Below are positions 1 through 13,455 of a stretch of DNA of 41,340 nucleotides, one piece after another. Under the pieces are notes generated by a model that had not been told where the DNA came from, did not search any database, and worked only from the letters and a program-made list of their open reading frames with translations. How positions within the stretch are numbered: position 1 is the stretch's first letter; every line of letters begins with the position of its first letter. Made by a program: the position numbers and the translations under genes. Source of the stretch: Curtobacterium sp. MCSS17_008 (lineage in GTDB: Bacteria > Actinomycetota > Actinomycetes > Actinomycetales > Microbacteriaceae); NCBI RefSeq assembly GCF_003234185.1, contig NZ_QKSM01000019.1, positions 1-41,340 of the forward strand, read 5' to 3'.

Positions 1-217
1 GAATTGCCTCCGACCCAACCCGCCGAAGCAGGCCAGGCACGGGGTCAAAATAATTGGCATTGACAATGTGCACGCTGTTGAGTTCTCAAGGACCAGACGC
101 ACCCCCCACTCGACCCGGTGAACCAGGTTCCGCCAGAGGGGCATTGTGTTCTTGGTTGCCACCGGCAACTCGTCGGACCGAGGTCCCGTGGCTCATCCCG
201 AAGGAGAGGGCCGGTGG
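1..217 (-). other. rRNA operon leader (16S gene lies beyond the left edge)
   Basis: Read on the minus strand, positions 92-75 give CCTTGAGAACTCAACAG followed by CGTGCACA, and further on an AT-rich patch and TTTTGACCCCG. This matches the boxA-like antitermination and leader sequence that I recognise upstream of 16S rRNA genes in Micrococcales. The promoter at 225-253 points the same way, so the 16S gene should begin left of position 1. The plus-strand open frames here have no coding character. The identification rests on recalled sequence, not on a search. Confidence 0.65.
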
Positions 218-224
218 AGTAGTC

Positions 225-253
225 ATCCTAAGCGTCGAAGCAATCGAGCGCAA
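225..253 (-). promoter_or_regulatory. rRNA operon promoter
   Basis: On the minus strand TTGCGC (253-248) and TAGGAT (230-225) are separated by exactly 17 bases, a good sigma-70/SigA-type promoter directed at the rRNA leader. Positions 254-459, upstream of it, hold no convincing gene; a TAGAGT hexamer near 356-361 could be a second weaker promoter. I see no other structure in that stretch. Confidence 0.6.
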
Positions 254-459
254 GACCCGATCTGAACTTCGGTGGAGGATGGTCCCGCTTGAGGCCGGCA
301 GGCTCTGGGCTCTCGCTCCAGCCGCTCCGCCGCACCTTTGGGGTGACGAGTAAGAACTCTACGCAGCAGCGGCGTGGAGCGCCAACCGCCTCACCACCCG
401 GGCGTGTCGCGTTCTGCAACTCCCCCCCGTCCGACGGCACGGCCGGGCCCGGACGCGAC

Positions 460-491
460 GGTGCCCGGCCTCCGACAGGAGGCCGGGCACC
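460..491 (-). terminator. tyrS terminator hairpin
   Basis: A perfect 14-bp inverted repeat (460-473 with 478-491) has a 4-base loop (gaca). It lies just beyond the tyrS stop codon, and no run of T follows, as is usual in high-GC actinobacteria. It would also separate tyrS from the rRNA operon promoter downstream. Confidence 0.8.
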
Positions 492-514
492 GGTCCGCGA
501 CTGCGTGTCACCCG

Positions 515-1828
515 TCAGACGAGCGTCACGCCGGCGAGGGTCTTCTTGCCGCGACGGAGGACGAGCGCTCCCCCGGGCAGTGCGAGGCCGGACAGCTGCG
601 CGGCGGCGTCCTCGGCACGGGCGTTGTTCACGTACACGCCCCCCTGGTCGATCGCGCGACGGGCCTCACCGAGGGACTTCACCAGCCCCGTGTCGACCAG
701 GGCCCGTGCCACGTCGGTGTCGCCCGGGAGCGAGACCGTCCCGGGGAGCTCCGCGATCGCCGCGCGCAGGGTCGCCGCGTCGAGCGCCGCCAGGTCCCCG
801 TTGCCGAACAGCGCCGCGGAGGCATCGATCGCAGCCTGCGTGGCAGCCGTGCCGTGGACCAGCGACGTCACCTCGAACGCCAGCACCCGCTGCGCCTCGC
901 GCCGGAAGGGCTCGCCCGCCACGGCCTGCTCGAGGCGCTCGATCTCCGCTCGGTCCAGGAACGTGAACTCCCGCAGTCGCGCCACCACGTCGGCGTCCGC
1001 CGTGTTGAGCCAGAACTGGTAGAAGGCGTACGGCGAGGTCATCTCGGCGTCGAGCCAGATCGCGTTGCCCTCGCTCTTGCCGAACTTCGTGCCGTCCGAG
1101 TTCGTGATCAGTGGCGTGCCCATCGCGTGCACGGAGACACCCTCGGTGCGACGGATCAGCTCCGTCCCCGAGGTCAGGTTCCCCCACTGGTCGGACCCGC
1201 CGGTCTGCAGGGTGCATCCGTACTGCCGGTGGAGCTCGCGGTAGTCCAACCCCTGCAGGATCTGGTAGCTGAACTCGGTGTAGCTGATCCCGGCGTCCGA
1301 GTTCAGCCGCGCGGCCACGGCGTCCTTCTTGAGCATCGTGTTGACGCGGAAGTACTTGCCGATGTCGCGCAGGAAGTCGATGGCGGACAGCGGCGCCGTC
1401 CAGTCGAGGTTGTTGACGAGCCGGACGCCGTTCTCGCCGTCCGGGCTGAGGAAGCGCGACACCTGCGCCTGCAGCCGGCTCACCCACTCGGCGACCGTCT
1501 CCGGGGTGTTCAGGGTCCGCTCCGCCGTCGGCCGCGGGTCACCGATGAGACCGGTGGACCCGCCGACGAGCGCCAGCGGCTTGTGCCCGGCGAGCTGCAG
1601 CCGACGCATGGTGAGCAGCTGCAGCAGGTTGCCACAGTGCAGCGAGGGCGCCGTCGGGTCGAAGCCGCAGTAGTACGTGACCGGATCGCCGTCGAGCGCC
1701 TCCTGGAGTGCCGTCTCGTCGGTGGAGACGTGCACCAGACCGCGCCAGCGCAGTTCGTCCCACACCGAGGCGAAGGTGGGGTCGTTCTGCTGGCGTGTCA
1801 GGACATCGGGGTCGGTTGCGCTGGACAC
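515..1828 (-). CDS. tyrS: Tyrosyl-tRNA synthetase
   Basis: This 437-aa class I aminoacyl-tRNA synthetase charges tRNA-Tyr with tyrosine in the cytoplasm. The HIGH-type motif is PSLHCGNLLQL and the KMSKS-type motif is KFGKSEGNAIWLD. A Tyr-binding segment (QILQGLDYRELH, then GGSDQWGN) follows the family pattern, and the C-terminus carries an S4-like RNA-binding domain. The open frame extends further upstream, but the GTG at 1828 is preferred: it gives the expected N-terminus (VSSATDPDVL) and lies 6 bases after a TACGAT -10 hexamer, consistent with a leaderless transcript. It is downstream of mpg on the same strand, 41 bases away. Its length is normal for the family. Confidence 0.97.
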   Translation of the reverse strand: MSSATDPDVLTRQQNDPTFASVWDELRWRGLVHVSTDETALQEALDGDPVTYYCGFDPTAPSLHCGNLLQLLTMRRLQLAGHKPLALVGGSTGLIGDPRPTAERTLNTPETVAEWVSRLQAQVSRFLSPDGENGVRLVNNLDWTAPLSAIDFLRDIGKYFRVNTMLKKDAVAARLNSDAGISYTEFSYQILQGLDYRELHRQYGCTLQTGGSDQWGNLTSGTELIRRTEGVSVHAMGTPLITNSDGTKFGKSEGNAIWLDAEMTSPYAFYQFWLNTADADVVARLREFTFLDRAEIERLEQAVAGEPFRREAQRVLAFEVTSLVHGTAATQAAIDASAALFGNGDLAALDAATLRAAIAELPGTVSLPGDTDVARALVDTGLVKSLGEARRAIDQGGVYVNNARAEDAAAQLSGLALPGGALVLRRGKKTLAGVTLV

Positions 1829-1834
1829 CCGACC

Positions 1835-1840
1835 ATCGTA
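1835..1840 (-). promoter_or_regulatory. -10 hexamer of tyrS, leaderless type
   Basis: TACGAT on the minus strand ends 6 bases before the GTG start of tyrS, and no Shine-Dalgarno lies between them. The transcript would begin at or near the start codon. Confidence 0.5.
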
Positions 1841-1869
1841 GTCACCAGGCCACGGCCGGGAGGCGCGGT

Positions 1870-5256
<3,387 letters not shown>

Positions 5257-5276
5257 TCGGTCTCCTGTCGTCGGGG

Positions 5277-6239
5277 TCAGGCGGACGTCGGTGCCGGGGT
5301 CGCCGGGGCACCCGTGGCGTTGGCGGCGAGCAGCCAGGCGAGCAGGGCCTTCTGCGCGTGCAGCCGGTTCTCCGCCTCGTCCCAGATGATGCTGCGCGGC
5401 CCGTCGATGACCTCCGCCGTCACCTCGAAGCCGCGGTCGGCGGGCAGGCAGTGCATGAACACGGCGTCGTCCGCGGCGTGCGCCATGAGCTCGTCGTCGA
5501 CGCGGTGGCCGGCGAAGGTGTCGAGGCGCGCCTGCTTCTCGTCCTCCTTGCCCATCGACACCCAGGTGTCGGTGACGACGACGTCGGCGCCGGCGACCGC
5601 GGCCACGGGGTCGGTGACGACGAGCACGGAGCCGCCGGTCTCGGCCGCGCGGTGCTCCGCGTCGGTGACGACCTGCGCGTCCGGGCTGAACGCCTCGGGC
5701 GCTGCGACGCGGACGTGCATGCCCGCGGTGGCTCCGGCCAGCAGGTAGGACTGCGCCATGTTGCTCGCTCCGTCCCCGACGAAGGCGACGGTCTGCCCGG
5801 CCAGGGTGCCGCGGTGCTCGCGGATCGTCAGGAGGTCGGCGAGGAGCTGGCACGGGTGGAAGTCGTCCGACAGGGCGTTCACCACGGGCACGCGGGTGTC
5901 CTGGGCCATCTCCTCGAGCCCGGACTGCGCGTAGGTGCGCCACACGATGGCGGAGACCATGCGCTCGAGCACGCGAGCGGTGTCGGACGGCGTCTCCTTG
6001 CCACCGAGCTGGCTGTTCGCCGTCGTGATGACGAGGGGGCTGCCCCCGAGGTCCGAGATGCCCACGTGGAAGGACACACGGGTGCGCGTGGACGACTTGT
6101 CGAAGATGACCGCGACGGTCTGCGGACCGGCGAGGGGCTTCTCACCCCAGCGGTCGCCCTTCATCTGCGCCGCGAGGTCGAGGATCGCGGACTGCTCGGC
6201 CTGGGTCAGGTCGTCGTCCCGGAGGAAGTGGCGGGTCAT
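5277..6239 (-). CDS. argF: Ornithine carbamoyltransferase
   Basis: This 320-aa enzyme transfers the carbamoyl group from carbamoyl phosphate to ornithine, making citrulline. Carbamoyl-phosphate residues are in SSTRTRVSFHVG; the HPCQLLADLLTI and HCLPADRGFEV motifs mark ornithine binding and catalysis. The ATG at 6239 overlaps the argD stop (ATGA). The C-terminus ends in a short Ala/Pro/Thr tail after the normal end of the fold. No argR follows: the next gene, 20 bases downstream, is the degenerate argG-like gene, whereas many actinobacteria place argR there. Confidence 0.97.
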   Translation of the reverse strand: MTRHFLRDDDLTQAEQSAILDLAAQMKGDRWGEKPLAGPQTVAVIFDKSSTRTRVSFHVGISDLGGSPLVITTANSQLGGKETPSDTARVLERMVSAIVWRTYAQSGLEEMAQDTRVPVVNALSDDFHPCQLLADLLTIREHRGTLAGQTVAFVGDGASNMAQSYLLAGATAGMHVRVAAPEAFSPDAQVVTDAEHRAAETGGSVLVVTDPVAAVAGADVVVTDTWVSMGKEDEKQARLDTFAGHRVDDELMAHAADDAVFMHCLPADRGFEVTAEVIDGPRSIIWDEAENRLHAQKALLAWLLAANATGAPATPAPTSA

Positions 6240-7522
6240 GCGGAGGTCTCCTGGGTGGCGGTGCCCTGGGCGGTGCCGGCGTGGTGGGTGGCGGCGCCCT
6301 GGGCGGTGTCGGCGTGCTCGGCGGCGACGGCGGCGAGGCTCTCGCCGAGGATCGACACGAACTCGTCGATCTCGGCGTCGGACACGACGAGCGGCGGCGC
6401 GATGCGCAGGCTCGACTCGTTCGGGGCGTTGATGATGAGGCCGCGCTCGAGGGCGGCGGCGTTGACGGCCGGGCCGACGGGGGCTGCCAGCCCGACGCCG
6501 ACGAGCAGTCCCGTCCCGCGGACCTCCTGCACCAGCGGGGAGCCCAGGCCGGCGATGCCGGCGCGGATGCGCTCGCCCTTCGTCACCGCTCCGGCGACGA
6601 GGTCGGCGCGCTCGATCTCGGCGAGGACGGCGTTGGCGACACGGGTGCCGAGCGGGTTGCCGCCGAACGTCGAACCGTGCTGACCGGCCGAGAACAGCTC
6701 GGACGCCCACCCGAAGGTCACGAGCGCGCCGATCGGGAACCCGCCCGCGATGCCCTTGGCGATCGTGACCGCGTCCGGGGTGAAGCCGTGGCCCTGGAAG
6801 GTGAACCAGTTGCCCGTCCGGCCGACACCCGTCTGGATCTCGTCGAGGATGAAGAGCGCGCCGTGCTCCTCGGTCAGCCGTCGGGCGGTCTGCAGGAAGC
6901 CCTCGGGCAGGTCGACGACGCCGGCCTCGCCCTTGATCGGCTCGAGGATGAGCGCGGCGACCGTGTCGTCGATCGCGGCCTCGAGCGCCGCGACCGTCGA
7001 GTCGATGTGCTCGACGCCGGGCACCATCGGCAGGAAGTCCTCCTGCAGCGCGGGCTTGCCGGTGAGTGCGAGCGCGCCCATCGTGCGGCCGTGGAAGCCC
7101 TGCCGCAGCGCGAGGATGCGGGTCTTGCGGCCGTCGGTGCCCTTGTTCAGTCGCGCGAGCTTGAAGGCCGCCTCGTTCGCCTCGGCGCCGGAGTTGCCGA
7201 AGTACACGCGGCCCGCGTCGCCGGCGCCGGTGATGCGCTTGAGACGCTCGGCGAGCTCGAGCTGCGGCGGGGTCGCGAAGTAGTTCGAGACGTGCACGAG
7301 CTTCGCTGCCTGGTCGGCCACGGCCTCGACCAGCGCCGGGTGCGCGTGCCCGAGGGAGTTCACGGCGATGCCCGCGAGGAAGTCGAGGTACTCGTTGCCG
7401 TCGACGTCCCACACCCGGCAGCCCTGGCCGCGCTCGAGCATGATCTTCGGCGGGGTCAGGGATCGCATGAGCGACGCCCCGAACCGGTCGTTCCAGGTCT
7501 GGGTCTGCGTCTCGGTGCTCAC
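6236..7522 (-). CDS. argD: Acetylornithine aminotransferase
   Basis: This 428-aa class III PLP-dependent aminotransferase converts N-acetylglutamate semialdehyde to N-acetylornithine. The PLP lysine lies in [14 protein letters not shown], preceded by [13 protein letters not shown]; the cofactor segment [18 protein letters not shown] is intact. The GTG at 7522 overlaps the argB stop (GTGA), with AAGGGG 8 bases upstream. The C-terminus carries about 30 extra residues with an 11-aa repeat ([11 protein letters not shown], then [11 protein letters not shown]) encoded by a 33-bp DNA duplication. The stop overlaps the argF start. Confidence 0.97.
   Translation of the reverse strand: MSTETQTQTWNDRFGASLMRSLTPPKIMLERGQGCRVWDVDGNEYLDFLAGIAVNSLGHAHPALVEAVADQAAKLVHVSNYFATPPQLELAERLKRITGAGDAGRVYFGNSGAEANEAAFKLARLNKGTDGRKTRILALRQGFHGRTMGALALTGKPALQEDFLPMVPGVEHIDSTVAALEAAIDDTVAALILEPIKGEAGVVDLPEGFLQTARRLTEEHGALFILDEIQTGVGRTGNWFTFQGHGFTPDAVTIAKGIAGGFPIGALVTFGWASELFSAGQHGSTFGGNPLGTRVANAVLAEIERADLVAGAVTKGERIRAGIAGLGSPLVQEVRGTGLLVGVGLAAPVGPAVNAAALERGLIINAPNESSLRIAPPLVVSDAEIDEFVSILGESLAAVAAEHADTAQGAATHHAGTAQGTATQETSA
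6253..6318. repeat. 33-bp tandem duplication in the 3' end of argD
   Basis: Units 6253-6285 and 6286-6318 match at 30 of 33 positions and stay in frame, adding two 11-aa units to the ArgD C-terminus, just before the argF start. It appears to be a slippage or duplication product, tolerated because it extends only a disordered tail. Confidence 0.8.
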
Positions 7523-8577
7523 TGCTCGTTCCCCTTCTGCGTCGTGCTCGTGGTGTGGACCGATTCGTGACGGCCCGGGTCCGCTTCGTGCCGGCCCGGG
7601 TCCGCTGCGGACTCGGGCACGCGTCGGCCCACCTCGGCGTGGGTGTTCTGGTTCTCGGTGCGTCGGCTCGGGTCCGGGATCACCTCGGTGCCCGCGCCAC
7701 GCAGGGTGAACACCTCGAGGAGGATGGAGTGCGGGATGCGGCCGTCGATGATGGTCGCGCCGCCGACCCCGCCGACCACGGCGTCCAGGCACGCGGTCAT
7801 CTTCGGGATCATCCCCGACTCGAGCGTCGGGAGGAGCTCCCGCAGCTCGTCGACCGCGATGAGGTCGATGATCGAGTCGCGGTCCGGCCAGTTGCGGTAC
7901 AGGCCGGGCACGTCCGTCAGCATCATGAGCTTCGCGGCCCCGAGCGCGATCGCCAGGGCACCGGCCGCGGCGTCGGCGTTGACGTTGAGCGCCTGCTCCG
8001 GGTGGGCGTCGTCGATCGCGATGCTCGACACCACCGGGATCCGGCCTGCCTCGATCGCGGCGAGGACACCGGACGGGTCGACGTGCGTGATGTCGCCGAC
8101 GTGGCCGAGGTCGAAGTGCTCGCCGTCCACGACGACGCCCTTCTTCTCGCCGGTGAACAGCGAACCGCCGTCACCGAAGACCCCGACCGCCAAACCGTCA
8201 CCGTGCTCGTTGACCAGGTCGACGATCTCGCGGTTGACCTCGCCCGCCAGGACGTCCCGTACCACCGTGATGGCCTCGGTCGTCGTCACGCGGTACCCGC
8301 CGCGGAACTCGGACTCGATGCCCTGTTCCTTGAGCGCGGCGGAGATCTGCGGTCCGCCGCCGTGCACCACGACCGGGTGCAGCCCGGCGTAGCGCAGGTA
8401 GACCATGTCCTCGGCGAACGCGCGCTTGAGGTCGTCGTTCACCATCGCGTTGCCGCCGAACTTCACGACGACGGTCTTGCCCGAGAACCGCTTCAGCCAC
8501 GGCAGGGACTCGATGAGCGTCGCGGCCTTGACGGCGGCGAGCTCGTGCTCTTCTTCCTTGGTCAGGTCGTTCGTCAT
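7519..8577 (-). CDS. argB: Acetylglutamate kinase with repeat-bearing C-terminal tail
   Basis: This 352-aa kinase phosphorylates N-acetylglutamate, usually the arginine-feedback-controlled step. The amino-acid kinase fold is shown by [11 protein letters not shown] (about 35-45), [31 protein letters not shown] and the [23 protein letters not shown] end motif. A normal ArgB would stop soon after GAGTEVIP. Here about 45 polar residues follow, including two copies of ADPGRHE. Start ATG 8577 overlaps the argJ stop by one base (TGATG). The tail has no recognisable domain and is encoded by DNA with a 21-bp tandem duplication. Confidence 0.96.
   Translation of the reverse strand: MTNDLTKEEEHELAAVKAATLIESLPWLKRFSGKTVVVKFGGNAMVNDDLKRAFAEDMVYLRYAGLHPVVVHGGGPQISAALKEQGIESEFRGGYRVTTTEAITVVRDVLAGEVNREIVDLVNEHGDGLAVGVFGDGGSLFTGEKKGVVVDGEHFDLGHVGDITHVDPSGVLAAIEAGRIPVVSSIAIDDAHPEQALNVNADAAAGALAIALGAAKLMMLTDVPGLYRNWPDRDSIIDLIAVDELRELLPTLESGMIPKMTACLDAVVGGVGGATIIDGRIPHSILLEVFTLRGAGTEVIPDPSRRTENQNTHAEVGRRVPESAADPGRHEADPGRHESVHTTSTTQKGNEQ
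7564..7605. repeat. 21-bp tandem duplication in the 3' end of argB
   Basis: Units 7564-7584 and 7585-7605 differ at a single base. Read on the minus strand they encode the repeated ADPGRHE heptapeptide in the ArgB tail. A partial, diverged third copy follows at about 7606-7620. Confidence 0.85.
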
Positions 8578-9794
8578 CAGCTGGAGTACGCGCTGTTCTC
8601 GTGGACGTAGTCGTGCGTCAGGTCGTTCGTCAGGATGGTGGCCGCGTGTGCACCGACCCCGAGCTCGATCAGCACGTGGGTGTCGCGCGGGGTCAGGTCG
8701 ACCTCGTCGCTCGGCCGGTCCGGGGCGCCGGCGTGGCAGACCCGGACGCCGTTCATGCTCACGTCGACCGCGTACGGGTCGAACTCGGCGTCGGTCGTGC
8801 CGATCGCCGCGAGCACCCGGCCCCAGTTCGGGTCGTTGCCGAACACGGCGGCCTTGAACAGGTTGTTCCGGGCGACGCTGCGCCCGACCGTGACGGCCTC
8901 GTCCTCGGACACCGCGCCGGTGACCTCGATGGTGATGTCGTGGCTGGCACCCTCGGCGTCCTGCTGGAGCTGGCGCGCGAGGTCGGCGCAGACCGCGGTC
9001 AGGGCCTCCTGGAAGTCGCCGGCCTCGGGCGTCACGCCGCTCGCGCCGGACGACAGCAGCACCACGGTGTCGTTCGTCGACATGCAGCCGTCGGAGTCGA
9101 CGCGGTCGAAGGTGACGCGGGTGGCTGCACGGAGTGCCCGGTCGAGCTGCTCCGAGGTCTGCACGGCGTCGGTGGTGATGACGACGAGCATGGTCGCGAG
9201 GCCCGGGGCCAGCATGCCGGCACCCTTCGCCATGCCACCGACCGTCCAACCGTCCTGTGTCACGACGGACTGCTTCGGCTTCGTGTCCGTCGTCATGATG
9301 GCGGTCGCCGCGTCCGGGCCGCCGTCGGCGTCGAGCGCCGCAGCGGCCAGGTCGACGCCGCGGAGCACGCCGTCGCGGAAGGTCTGGTCGCCGACGCCGA
9401 TGAGCCCGGTGGAGCAGACGATGACGTCGCCGGCCCCGATGCCGAGGGCGTCGCCGACCGCCTCGGCCGTCATGTGCGTGGTCTGGAACCCGAACGGGCC
9501 GGTGAAGCAGTTCGCACCACCGGAGTTCAGCACCACGGCCCGCGCCACGCCGTCCCCGATGACCTGGCGCGACCAGGTCACCGGATGCGCCTGCGCACGG
9601 TTGCTGGTGAAGACCGCCGTCGCGGCGACGTCCGGGCCGTCGTTCACGACGAGGGCGACGTCGGGCTTCCCGCTCGCCTTGAGGCCGGCGGTGACGCCCG
9701 CGGCGCGGAAGCCCGCCGCCGCGGTGACGCCCTGCCCGGTCGCCACGGTCTGGAGGCCCGGCCCGGATCCGTCGTTCTTGCTCACGTCGGTCAC
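8577..9794 (-). CDS. argJ: Bifunctional ornithine acetyltransferase / N-acetylglutamate synthase
   Basis: This 405-aa enzyme recycles the acetyl group from acetylornithine to glutamate. ArgJ is made as a precursor that cleaves itself at an Ala-Thr bond; the site is seen in [14 protein letters not shown], where the Thr becomes the catalytic nucleophile of the beta chain. [23 protein letters not shown] and [14 protein letters not shown] are further family motifs. The GTG at 9794 overlaps the argC stop (GTGA). With ArgJ present the pathway is cyclic, so an ArgA-type synthase is needed only to prime it. Confidence 0.97.
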   Translation of the reverse strand: MTDVSKNDGSGPGLQTVATGQGVTAAAGFRAAGVTAGLKASGKPDVALVVNDGPDVAATAVFTSNRAQAHPVTWSRQVIGDGVARAVVLNSGGANCFTGPFGFQTTHMTAEAVGDALGIGAGDVIVCSTGLIGVGDQTFRDGVLRGVDLAAAALDADGGPDAATAIMTTDTKPKQSVVTQDGWTVGGMAKGAGMLAPGLATMLVVITTDAVQTSEQLDRALRAATRVTFDRVDSDGCMSTNDTVVLLSSGASGVTPEAGDFQEALTAVCADLARQLQQDAEGASHDITIEVTGAVSEDEAVTVGRSVARNNLFKAAVFGNDPNWGRVLAAIGTTDAEFDPYAVDVSMNGVRVCHAGAPDRPSDEVDLTPRDTHVLIELGVGAHAATILTNDLTHDYVHENSAYSS

Positions 9795-10888
9795 GGTGCG
9801 ACTCCGTCCACGCTCAGCCCGAGGGTCTCCGGGAAGCCCAGGGCGATGTTGGCCGACTGCACGGCCGCGCCCGCGGTGCCCTTGGCCAGGTTGTCGAGGG
9901 CGCTCACCGCGACGACGCGGCCGGCTGCCTCGTCGACGGCGATGCCGACCAGCGCGGTGTTCGCGCCTACGGTGTCCGCGGTCCGGGGGAACTCGCCCTC
10001 GGGCAGCAGGTGCACGAAGGGCTCGTCCGCGTAGGCCTGCTCCCAGGCGAGCCGCACGTCGCGGGCGCTCACGCCGGGCGAGAGCTTCGCGGTGGTCGTC
10101 GCGAGGATGCCGCGCGACATCGGGACGAGCACGGGGGTGAACGAGATCCGCACGTCGCCGGCGCCCGCGGCGACCAGGTTCTGCTGGATCTCGGGGATGT
10201 GCCGGTGCGTACCGCCCACGGCGTACGCGCTCGCGGAGCCCATGATCTCGGAGGCCAGGTAGGTGGTGGCGAGCTTCTTGCCCGCACCGCTCGGGCCGAC
10301 GCTCAGCACGGCGACGATGTCGTCCGTCTCGACGAGGCCGGCCTGCACACCGGGCTGGATGCCGAGCGTCACGGCTGTGACGTTGCACCCTGGGACCGCG
10401 ATCCGCTTCGTCGACGCGAGTTCGGTCCGCTGCCGGCCGAGCCCCGCGATGTCGTCGACGTCCCGCCACTCGTCCGCGGTGCCCGGTGCCGGTGCGGCGT
10501 GCAGCAGTTCCGGGAGCCCGTAGGTCCACGCGCCGTGGTACTCGCCGCCGTAGAAGGCGTCCCACGCCTCCGGGTCCGTCAGCCGGTGGTCCGCGCCGCA
10601 GTCGACGACGAGGGTGTCGTCGTCGAGCTCGGCCGTGATCGCTCCGGACTGCCCGTGCGGCAGCGCGAGGAACACCACGTCGTGCCCGCGGAGCTGCTCC
10701 GCCGTCGTCTCGACGAGGGTCAGGTGCGCCAGCGACCGCAGGTGCGGCTGCGTGGCGATGAGCGGCTGTCCGGCGTTCGAGAACGCCGTCACCGTCCTGA
10801 CGTCGAACTCGGGGTGGGCGGAGAGCACGCGCAGGAGCTCACCGCCCGCGTAGCCGGAGGCTCCCGCCACGGCGACGGATACGGACAT
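9791..10888 (-). CDS. argC: N-acetyl-gamma-glutamyl-phosphate reductase
   Basis: This 365-aa NADP-dependent dehydrogenase reduces N-acetylglutamyl phosphate to the semialdehyde. The N-terminal nucleotide-binding segment is [17 protein letters not shown], and the catalytic cysteine is in [15 protein letters not shown]. The ATG at 10888 is chosen because AGGTGG lies 6 bases before it; the in-frame GTG at 10897 sits inside that ribosome-binding site. The 74-base gap to pheT holds no clear promoter or ARG box, so argC may be co-transcribed with pheST. Confidence 0.96.
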   Translation of the reverse strand: MSVSVAVAGASGYAGGELLRVLSAHPEFDVRTVTAFSNAGQPLIATQPHLRSLAHLTLVETTAEQLRGHDVVFLALPHGQSGAITAELDDDTLVVDCGADHRLTDPEAWDAFYGGEYHGAWTYGLPELLHAAPAPGTADEWRDVDDIAGLGRQRTELASTKRIAVPGCNVTAVTLGIQPGVQAGLVETDDIVAVLSVGPSGAGKKLATTYLASEIMGSASAYAVGGTHRHIPEIQQNLVAAGAGDVRISFTPVLVPMSRGILATTTAKLSPGVSARDVRLAWEQAYADEPFVHLLPEGEFPRTADTVGANTALVGIAVDEAAGRVVAVSALDNLAKGTAGAAVQSANIALGFPETLGLSVDGVAP

Positions 10889-10962
10889 GGGTTCCACCTT
10901 TGGTCGGACTGGTCGTCGAGAGAGTCGGAGGCGGCGGCCCCGGGCGGTGCTGATCCGGCGGA

Positions 10963-13455
10963 TCAGTCGCGCAGGGTCGCCCCGAATCGCTCGCCGGCAC
11001 GTCGGACGGCGCCGTCACGGGCCTCGGAGGCCTCGGCAGCGGTCAGCGTGCGGTCCGTGGCGCGGAAGCGCAGCGCGAACGTCAGGGACTTCTGTCCCTC
11101 GTCCACGCCCGTGCCCCGGTAGTCGTCCACGAGGCGAGCATACTCCAGCAGCTCGCCGGCGCCGAGGCGCACCGTCTCGAGGACGTCGCCCGCCGGGACG
11201 TCGAGGCCGACCACGAGGGAGAGGTCCTGCGTCGCCGCCGGGTAGGACACGATCGGTGCCACCGACACGAGTTCGGGTGCCGCGGCGACGAGCGCGTCGA
11301 GGTCGAGCTCGACGACGGCGACCACGCGGGGCAGCACGGCGGCCTCCGTCAGCACGGGCAGCAGTTCGCCCGCGACGCCGACCACGGTGTCCCCGACGAG
11401 CAGCGAGGCCGCGCGACCCGGGTGCAGCGACGGGTGCGTCGTCTGCGCGACGCGGAGCTCGACGCCCACGGCCCAGGCGACGGCACGGGCGACGTCGAGT
11501 GCGTCCGCGATGCCGTAGGGCTCCGGCTGCACACCCGGCTGCTTCACCACGCGGTTCCCGGTGAGGAGCGCGGAGACGTGGAACGGCTGGGGCGGGAGCG
11601 AGGCGTCGAGGGCGGCCAGGGTCTCGGGGTCCGGCAGTGCGGCGCCGACGGGGACCGTGTCCGTGCCGAGCCGCACGCCCGACGTCGGCAGGAAGACCCG
11701 CGAGGTCTCGTAGAGCGCCACGTCGACCAGTCCGCGCGACACGTTGCGCCGTGCGGCCTCCACGAGCGCGGGCAGACCGCTGCGCCGGAGCAGCGACTGC
11801 TCGCTGTCGAGGGCGTTCGCGAGCACGACGCTCGGGCCGCCGTCGCCGTCGATGCCCGGGTAGGCGTCCTGCGTCGCCTGCGAGACGAACGGCGCGGTGA
11901 CGACCTCGACGAGGCCGTCCGCGGCGAGGGCTGCGGCCACGCGGCGACGCGCCTGCTGGTGGCGGGTCAGTCCGCGGCCGGGCGGGGCCACCGGCAGCAC
12001 GCTCGGGATGCGGGCGTACCCGACGATGCGGGCGACCTCCTCGACCAGCGTGGTGTCGTCGGTGAGGTCCGGACGCCAGCTCGGCGGCGTCACGACGAGC
12101 AGTTCGCCGTCGACGTCGACCGTCGCGCCGATCGCACGGAGGGTGTCGATCACCTCGGCGTCGGTGTACTCGACGCCCACGAGCTCGGCGGGGCGGGAGG
12201 CGCGCATCGTGATGGTCGGGCGGGGAGCGGCGTCGACGAGCGTCGACCCGAGGGCGTCCGCCGTCCCGCCGGCGAGCTCGACGAGGAGCTCGACGGCGCG
12301 GTTCGCCGCTGCCTCGGCCACGAGCGGGTCGACACCACGCTCGAAGCGTCGCGAGGCCTCGCTCGGCAGCTTGTGCCGGCGGGCGGTCCGGGCGATGGAG
12401 ACCTGGTCGAAGCCGGCGGCCTCGATGAGGACGTCGGTCGTGGTCCCGGAGATCTCCGTACGGGCGCCGCCCATCACACCGGCGAGGCCGACCGGACCGT
12501 CGTCGTCGGTGATGACGAGGTCCTCGGGGTCGAGGGTGCGGGTGACGTCGTCGAGGGTGGTCAGGGTCTCCCCCGCGGCCGCACGCCGGACCCCGAGCCC
12601 GCCGACGACCTTCCCGAGGTCGTAGCCGTGCAGGGGCTGTCCGAGCTCGAACATGACGTAGTTCGTGACGTCGACCGGCAGGGAGATCGAGCGGACGCCC
12701 GCCAGCGCCAAGCGGGAGACCATCCACGCCGGGGTCGTCGCCGTCGGGTCGATGCCGCGCACGACCCGGGTGACGAAGGTGTGCGCGCCGACCCGGCCGC
12801 GGATCGGGGCCCGGTCGTCGATGACGACGCGGAAGCCCTCGCCCGTGCGGGGCGTCACGCGCTCCGCCGGGTCGTGGAAGCTGGCGCCCGTGGCGTGGGC
12901 GTACTCGCGGGCGACACCGCGCATGCTCATCACGTAGCCGCGGTCCGGCGTGACGTTGATCTCCACCGCGGCGTCGTCGAGCCCGAGCAGCGCGATGGCG
13001 TCGGCACCGACCTCGGGCTCCATGCCGAGGTCCGCGAACCGGAGGATGCCGTCGTGCTCGTCGCCGAGGCCGAGCTCGCGCGCCGAGGCGATCATGCCGT
13101 CGGACACGTGCCCGTACGTCTTGCGCGCCGCGATCGGGAACGGCCCGGGCAGCACGGCGCCGGGCAGCGTCACGATGACGAGGTCGTCGACGTCGAAGTT
13201 GTGCGCACCGCAGACGATGCCGCGGGGCTCGGGCTCGCCGACGTCGACCTGGCACCAATTGATCGTCTTGCCGTTCTTCTGCGGCTCCGGCTCCCGCGAC
13301 AGCACCCGGCCGACCACGATCGGTCCGGTGAGGTCGTAGGTGTGGACGTCCTCTTCCTCGAAGCCGACCGACACGAGTGCCGCGTGGACGTGCTCGAGGC
13401 TGACGTCGTCGGGCAGGTCGACGGACTCGCCGAGCCAACGGAGTGGGACGCGCAT
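10963..13455 (-). CDS. pheT: Phenylalanyl-tRNA synthetase beta subunit
   Basis: This 830-aa beta chain of the alpha2-beta2 enzyme charges tRNA-Phe and edits mischarged tyrosine. Domains in order are: an N-terminal strand region ([15 protein letters not shown]), a tRNA-binding EMAP-type domain at about 40-155 (with [19 protein letters not shown]), the B3/4 editing domain, the B5 domain, a catalytic-like core, and a C-terminal FDX-ACB anticodon-binding domain ([12 protein letters not shown] to the end). ATG 13455 overlaps the pheS stop by one base, favouring equal subunit synthesis. The length is normal. Confidence 0.97.
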   Translation of the reverse strand: MRVPLRWLGESVDLPDDVSLEHVHAALVSVGFEEEDVHTYDLTGPIVVGRVLSREPEPQKNGKTINWCQVDVGEPEPRGIVCGAHNFDVDDLVIVTLPGAVLPGPFPIAARKTYGHVSDGMIASARELGLGDEHDGILRFADLGMEPEVGADAIALLGLDDAAVEINVTPDRGYVMSMRGVAREYAHATGASFHDPAERVTPRTGEGFRVVIDDRAPIRGRVGAHTFVTRVVRGIDPTATTPAWMVSRLALAGVRSISLPVDVTNYVMFELGQPLHGYDLGKVVGGLGVRRAAAGETLTTLDDVTRTLDPEDLVITDDDGPVGLAGVMGGARTEISGTTTDVLIEAAGFDQVSIARTARRHKLPSEASRRFERGVDPLVAEAAANRAVELLVELAGGTADALGSTLVDAAPRPTITMRASRPAELVGVEYTDAEVIDTLRAIGATVDVDGELLVVTPPSWRPDLTDDTTLVEEVARIVGYARIPSVLPVAPPGRGLTRHQQARRRVAAALAADGLVEVVTAPFVSQATQDAYPGIDGDGGPSVVLANALDSEQSLLRRSGLPALVEAARRNVSRGLVDVALYETSRVFLPTSGVRLGTDTVPVGAALPDPETLAALDASLPPQPFHVSALLTGNRVVKQPGVQPEPYGIADALDVARAVAWAVGVELRVAQTTHPSLHPGRAASLLVGDTVVGVAGELLPVLTEAAVLPRVVAVVELDLDALVAAAPELVSVAPIVSYPAATQDLSLVVGLDVPAGDVLETVRLGAGELLEYARLVDDYRGTGVDEGQKSLTFALRFRATDRTLTAAEASEARDGAVRRAGERFGATLRD

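Noticed and set aside
10951..10965. tgatccggcggatca palindrome at the end of pheT as a terminator
   Set aside because: Only 7 bp with a one-base centre, too weak; it overlaps the pheT stop codon.
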